Below are positions 61,241-64,000 of a DNA stretch of 64,000 nt, in pieces. Both the position numbers and the translations under genes were made by a program. The notes beneath the pieces were generated by a model, which worked only from the letters and a program-made list of their open reading frames with translations, was not told the DNA's origin and searched no databases. The stretch's first letter is position 1; each line of letters opens with the position of its first letter. This stretch comes from Marinoscillum sp. MHG1-6 (GTDB lineage Bacteria; Bacteroidota; Bacteroidia; Cytophagales; Cyclobacteriaceae): positions 496,001-560,000 of the forward strand of contig NZ_JAMZMI010000003.1 in assembly GCF_024714475.1 (NCBI RefSeq), given 5' to 3'.

Positions 61241-61915
61241 TTAATGTTCTACGTATCCAGTTTTAGTCCTTTGTACCCAGATAAGGACACCAAGCACCAT
61301 AAATGCACCGATGGAATCAACCATCAAACCATTCGTAGGGAAAGTATCCCAACCAATAGCTTCGAATATTTTAAAGTTCAGGATTGAACCTGATCCGAAC
61401 AACTCACGGAAGAAGGCAACCACCATAATGATCCAGGCATAGCCGAAACCACTACCCAGTCCATCTAGTATTGAGTCATAAGGTTTATTACCCATCGCAA
61501 AGGCTTCCAGTCTACCCATCACAATACAGTTGGTGATAATTAGCCCGACAAAAGCTCCAAGCACTTTATACATATCATAGTAATATGCCTTAAGTACTTC
61601 ACTTACCAGGGTCACCAATGTTGCAATAACAGCAAGCTGCACGATGATCCTAACCCTTCCCGGGATAAGGTTTCTCATCAATGAGATGATCAGGTTAGAG
61701 AATACGATAACGAATATTACCGCTATTGACATCACGATCGTTGGCTCCATCTTAATGGTAATCGCAAGGGCAGAACAGATACCAAGTACCTGGATGGTAA
61801 TCGGATTATCGTCGCTCAAAGGATCCTTAACGATACCTCTTCTTCTCTTCGAGAATAAAGGCTCGGCAGGCTTTTTCTCTACCTTTTCTTTAACTTCTAC
61901 AGTTTCTGTACTCAT
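61241..61915 (-). CDS. nqrD: Na+-translocating NADH:quinone reductase subunit D
   Basis: The 224-residue membrane protein has a charged N-terminal extension (EVKEKVEKKPAEPLFSKRRR) longer than usual, then NPITIQVLGICSALAITIKM (about 37-56) and IITNCIVMGRLEAFAMGN (about 125-142), the NqrD/RnfE cysteine motifs. It partners NqrE in the membrane. Eight bases separate it from nqrC. Confidence 0.93.
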   Translation of the reverse strand: MSTETVEVKEKVEKKPAEPLFSKRRRGIVKDPLSDDNPITIQVLGICSALAITIKMEPTIVMSIAVIFVIVFSNLIISLMRNLIPGRVRIIVQLAVIATLVTLVSEVLKAYYYDMYKVLGAFVGLIITNCIVMGRLEAFAMGNKPYDSILDGLGSGFGYAWIIMVVAFFRELFGSGSILNFKIFEAIGWDTFPTNGLMVDSIGAFMVLGVLIWVQRTKTGYVEH

Positions 61916-61923
61916 AGTCCTTC

Positions 61924-62673
61924 TTAGTTAAGTGCCAGATTACCTTCTGATTTCACTTTATCAAAAAACGGTTGGTAACAACCTAAATATTCTTCAAGCA
62001 TGCGGTTAACTCCCTTTCCGGTCATCGTCGCTCCTGACATTCCATCAACCTGATGATCCGTCAAACCAGCATTACCTTCACCCTTCACCATTGACACTGA
62101 TACTAATTCACCAGCTTCAAAAATGGTCTTTCCAACATATCTTCCCTGAATTTCCTGTGAAGTAATTCTAGCTCCAAGACCAGGAGTTTCCTGCTTATGG
62201 TCAAATGCAATACCTCTAATGGTATTCAAGTCTCCATCCAAAGCAATGTAACCTGAGATCCAATCCCAAAGACCAGCTCCGAACATTGGAAATACATAAG
62301 CTTCTGTCTTTCCGGATTCGTTTTTAAACATATAAACCGGGTACAGTCGCTCGCTCTTATCAAGTCTGTAATTCTTTTGAACGCTTACTTTTTCAGCGAC
62401 AATTTTATTCCCCTTAGCATCCGCCTCTACCGTGTTACCTTCCGCATCCACAACGATGGAAGTTACCTTTTGATCGTAAAGGGACAGAATTTCATTAGGG
62501 TCCTTGATATTGGAGATATCCATTACAGCCCCAAGAATCTTTTTCTTGGTATCCAGCTCGATTTGCTTGTCCTGAGCTGGTTTTAGGCCAACAGATGCAA
62601 GAGAAAGCATACCACCAAGAATAATGGTAAGGACAGCCGAAAATATGATGATGTATGTATTAGATCGTTGCAC
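61924..62673 (-). CDS. nqrC: Na+-translocating NADH:quinone reductase subunit C (covalent FMN)
   Basis: A 249-residue protein with one N-terminal helix and a periplasmic FMN domain. The flavinylation motif is VDGMSGATMTGKGVNR (about 208-223). The middle has FGAGLWDWISGYIALDGDLN, a family hallmark. It passes electrons between NqrB/D/E centres. Its start overlaps nqrB by 14 bases. Confidence 0.94.
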   Translation of the reverse strand: MQRSNTYIIIFSAVLTIILGGMLSLASVGLKPAQDKQIELDTKKKILGAVMDISNIKDPNEILSLYDQKVTSIVVDAEGNTVEADAKGNKIVAEKVSVQKNYRLDKSERLYPVYMFKNESGKTEAYVFPMFGAGLWDWISGYIALDGDLNTIRGIAFDHKQETPGLGARITSQEIQGRYVGKTIFEAGELVSVSMVKGEGNAGLTDHQVDGMSGATMTGKGVNRMLEEYLGCYQPFFDKVKSEGNLALN

Positions 62674-63850
62674 GCTTCAGTCTTCTTTTTTTGTTAGCAT
62701 CTACTACGTAATAATCAATCAATGGAGCGAACACGTTCATGAACAGGATCGCCAACATGATTCCTTCAGGGTAAGCAGGGTTTACTACTCTTATCAACAC
62801 GGTTAGCACACCGATTAAAAATCCGTAAATCCATTTTCCTGTTTCTGTTTGAGCAGCGGATACAGGGTCTGTCGCCATGTATACAGCTCCGAAAGCTAAT
62901 CCACCGATCACCAGGTGATAATGTGCAGGAAGTTCAAGGAATGAATTTCCACCAATCATATTGAAAAGGAGACCCATTAGGTAAGCTCCTGAGAAAACAC
63001 TAAAGATGATCTTCCAGCTACCTACACCGGTTCCTACTAATATCAATGCACCTAGCAGGCACATCAAAGTAGAAGTTTCTCCAATCGATCCGGGGATCAC
63101 TCCAACAAACATGTTCCAAAAATCAAACATCCCGGCATACCAGTGACCTGCCATGTCTGCCATCATATCGGTGCCATTTTGAGCTGCACTCGCTCCGTAA
63201 GCCAATACGGTTGCTCCGCTATAACCATCTACTGGTTGTGCGTCACCAAAGAATGTCCATACCTCTCCGGAAATCTGTGATGGATAGGCAAAATACAAGA
63301 ATGCCCGTGCCGTTAATGCCACGTTAAGAATATTCATCCCTGTTCCACCAAATGCTTCTTTACCGATCACCACAGCAAAAATGGTCGCTAATGCAACTTG
63401 CCAAAGTGGAATGGTTGGAGGCATTACCAATGGAATCAACATACCTGTTACCAGGAATCCTTCACTCACCGGATGTTGTCTCACCACACAGAAAACAAAT
63501 TCAGTGATCAAACCAACGGCGTAAGAAACGATAAGAATAGGAATAACCGCCAAGGCTCCAATCAATAACTTATCTACCAGAGATCCTTCAACGCCTGTTG
63601 AGATAAAGTGCTGGTGTCCAACATTCCAAATACCAAAAAGCAAACAAGGGATCATGGCGATCACCACGGTGAACATCACCCTTTTAAGGTCTACTGCATC
63701 TTTGATCTGTGTTCCCTTTTTACCGGTAGTGATGTCCGGAGCAAATACGATCGTTCTATGCCCTTCGTACAGGGTATGGAACTTCTCAAGTTTCCCTCCC
63801 TTTTCAAATTGTGGCTTCAGGCCATCAAATAGGTTTTTTAATAACTTCAT
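62660..63850 (-). CDS. nqrB: Na+-translocating NADH:quinone reductase subunit B (covalent FMN)
   Basis: A 396-residue membrane protein with about ten helices, the main Na+ channel subunit. VDGYSGATVLAYGAS (about 207-221) carries the covalent FMN Thr; PPTIPLWQVALATIFAVVIG and FGGTGMNILNVALTARAFLY are typical. The N-terminal cytosolic part begins MKLLKNLFDGLKPQFEKGGK. It starts 12 bases after the nqrA stop. Confidence 0.95.
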   Translation of the reverse strand: MKLLKNLFDGLKPQFEKGGKLEKFHTLYEGHRTIVFAPDITTGKKGTQIKDAVDLKRVMFTVVIAMIPCLLFGIWNVGHQHFISTGVEGSLVDKLLIGALAVIPILIVSYAVGLITEFVFCVVRQHPVSEGFLVTGMLIPLVMPPTIPLWQVALATIFAVVIGKEAFGGTGMNILNVALTARAFLYFAYPSQISGEVWTFFGDAQPVDGYSGATVLAYGASAAQNGTDMMADMAGHWYAGMFDFWNMFVGVIPGSIGETSTLMCLLGALILVGTGVGSWKIIFSVFSGAYLMGLLFNMIGGNSFLELPAHYHLVIGGLAFGAVYMATDPVSAAQTETGKWIYGFLIGVLTVLIRVVNPAYPEGIMLAILFMNVFAPLIDYYVVDANKKRRLKRATI

Positions 63851-63862
63851 TAAACCTCTCTA

Positions 63863-64000
63863 TTAGCTATGTTGAACTAAATCAATTCCTTTTCTCAAAA
63901 TTTTCTGAAGGTCATTCTTAGAAGGATCTATATACTCGCAAAGAGCTACATCCTCTTCAATCACCTCGAAGATTCCCAATGCTTCCATTCCATCGTAATC
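63863..64000 (-). CDS. nqrA: Na+-translocating NADH:quinone reductase subunit A, C-terminal part
   Basis: Only the last 45 codons lie in the window. They read DYDGMEALGIFEVIEEDVAL and CEYIDPSKNDLQKILRKGID, ending LVQHS and TAA at 63863-63865; this is the usual NqrA C-terminus (EYIDPSK). The subunit is peripheral and helps quinone reduction. Confidence 0.9.
   Translation of the reverse strand, partial: DYDGMEALGIFEVIEEDVALCEYIDPSKNDLQKILRKGIDLVQHS

Overview
The window is a 64-kb chromosomal piece of a member of the Bacteroidota, most likely a Cytophagales-like aerobic, carotenoid-pigmented bacterium. Signs of this are promoters of the TTTG-N19-22-TAnnTTTG type, an N-acyl-ornithine carbamoyltransferase of the Bacteroidota kind, SprB-like repeats, DUF5777 and DUF6268 type barrels, a CrtYcd-type lycopene cyclase and RHS/RAYT remnants. 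No tRNA, rRNA or CRISPR array was seen.

Layout. (1) 1-4451, minus strand: class I glutamine amidotransferase, Fe-dependent alcohol dehydrogenase, glutamine-synthetase-like ligase and an ethanolamine-type APC permease, read as a gamma-glutamylation route for ethanolamine or a similar amino alcohol. (2) 4570-7841, plus: acyltransferase, outer-membrane barrel, BASS transporter. (3) 8224-11090, plus: a 57-aa lipoprotein and two paralogous signal-peptide/TPR/one-TM proteins. (4) 11096-17906, minus: transglutaminase, ATP-grasp/alpha-E fusion and transglutaminase/DUF2126 fusion, a known but functionally obscure amide-bond system. (5) 18027-36711, minus: AddB-like and AddA-like recombination enzymes at the two ends of a block holding an oversized pyruvate:ferredoxin oxidoreductase, a complete Rnf complex, a plant-type ferredoxin-NAD(P) reductase and a 64-aa Cys-rich membrane protein. 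(6) 36770-40326: a mobile or degenerate island with 40-bp direct repeats, a broken RAYT transposase, an orphan RHS tip with a candidate toxin and a membrane-protein candidate immunity gene, a second RAYT interrupted by an amber codon, and many REP-like palindromes. (7) 40327-42661: a secreted repeat protein and two small proteins. (8) 42915-48899: carotenoid operon (crtI, crtB, unknown, idi, crtZ, crtYcd), a TetR regulator and a divergent sterol-desaturase-like gene with twin operator boxes over its promoter. (9) 49131-52020: c-type-heme-like lipoprotein, YceI, DUF5777 barrel and a TonB-C protein. (10) 52017-59735, minus: arginine operon plus proC. (11) 59974-64000, minus: DUF502 protein and the Na+-pumping NADH:quinone oxidoreductase genes nqrE to nqrA (nqrA partial), without nqrF in view.

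How the parts connect: the PFOR-Rnf-FNR block suggests coupling of 2-oxoacid oxidation, reduced ferredoxin, NAD(P)H and an ion gradient, while the Nqr cluster supplies respiratory NADH oxidation. The most unusual parts are the orphan RHS/immunity island with its RAYT/REP relics, the composite PFOR-Rnf-FNR operon, and the twin-box TetR promoter. All functional calls rest on reading motifs and gene order; no database search was run.
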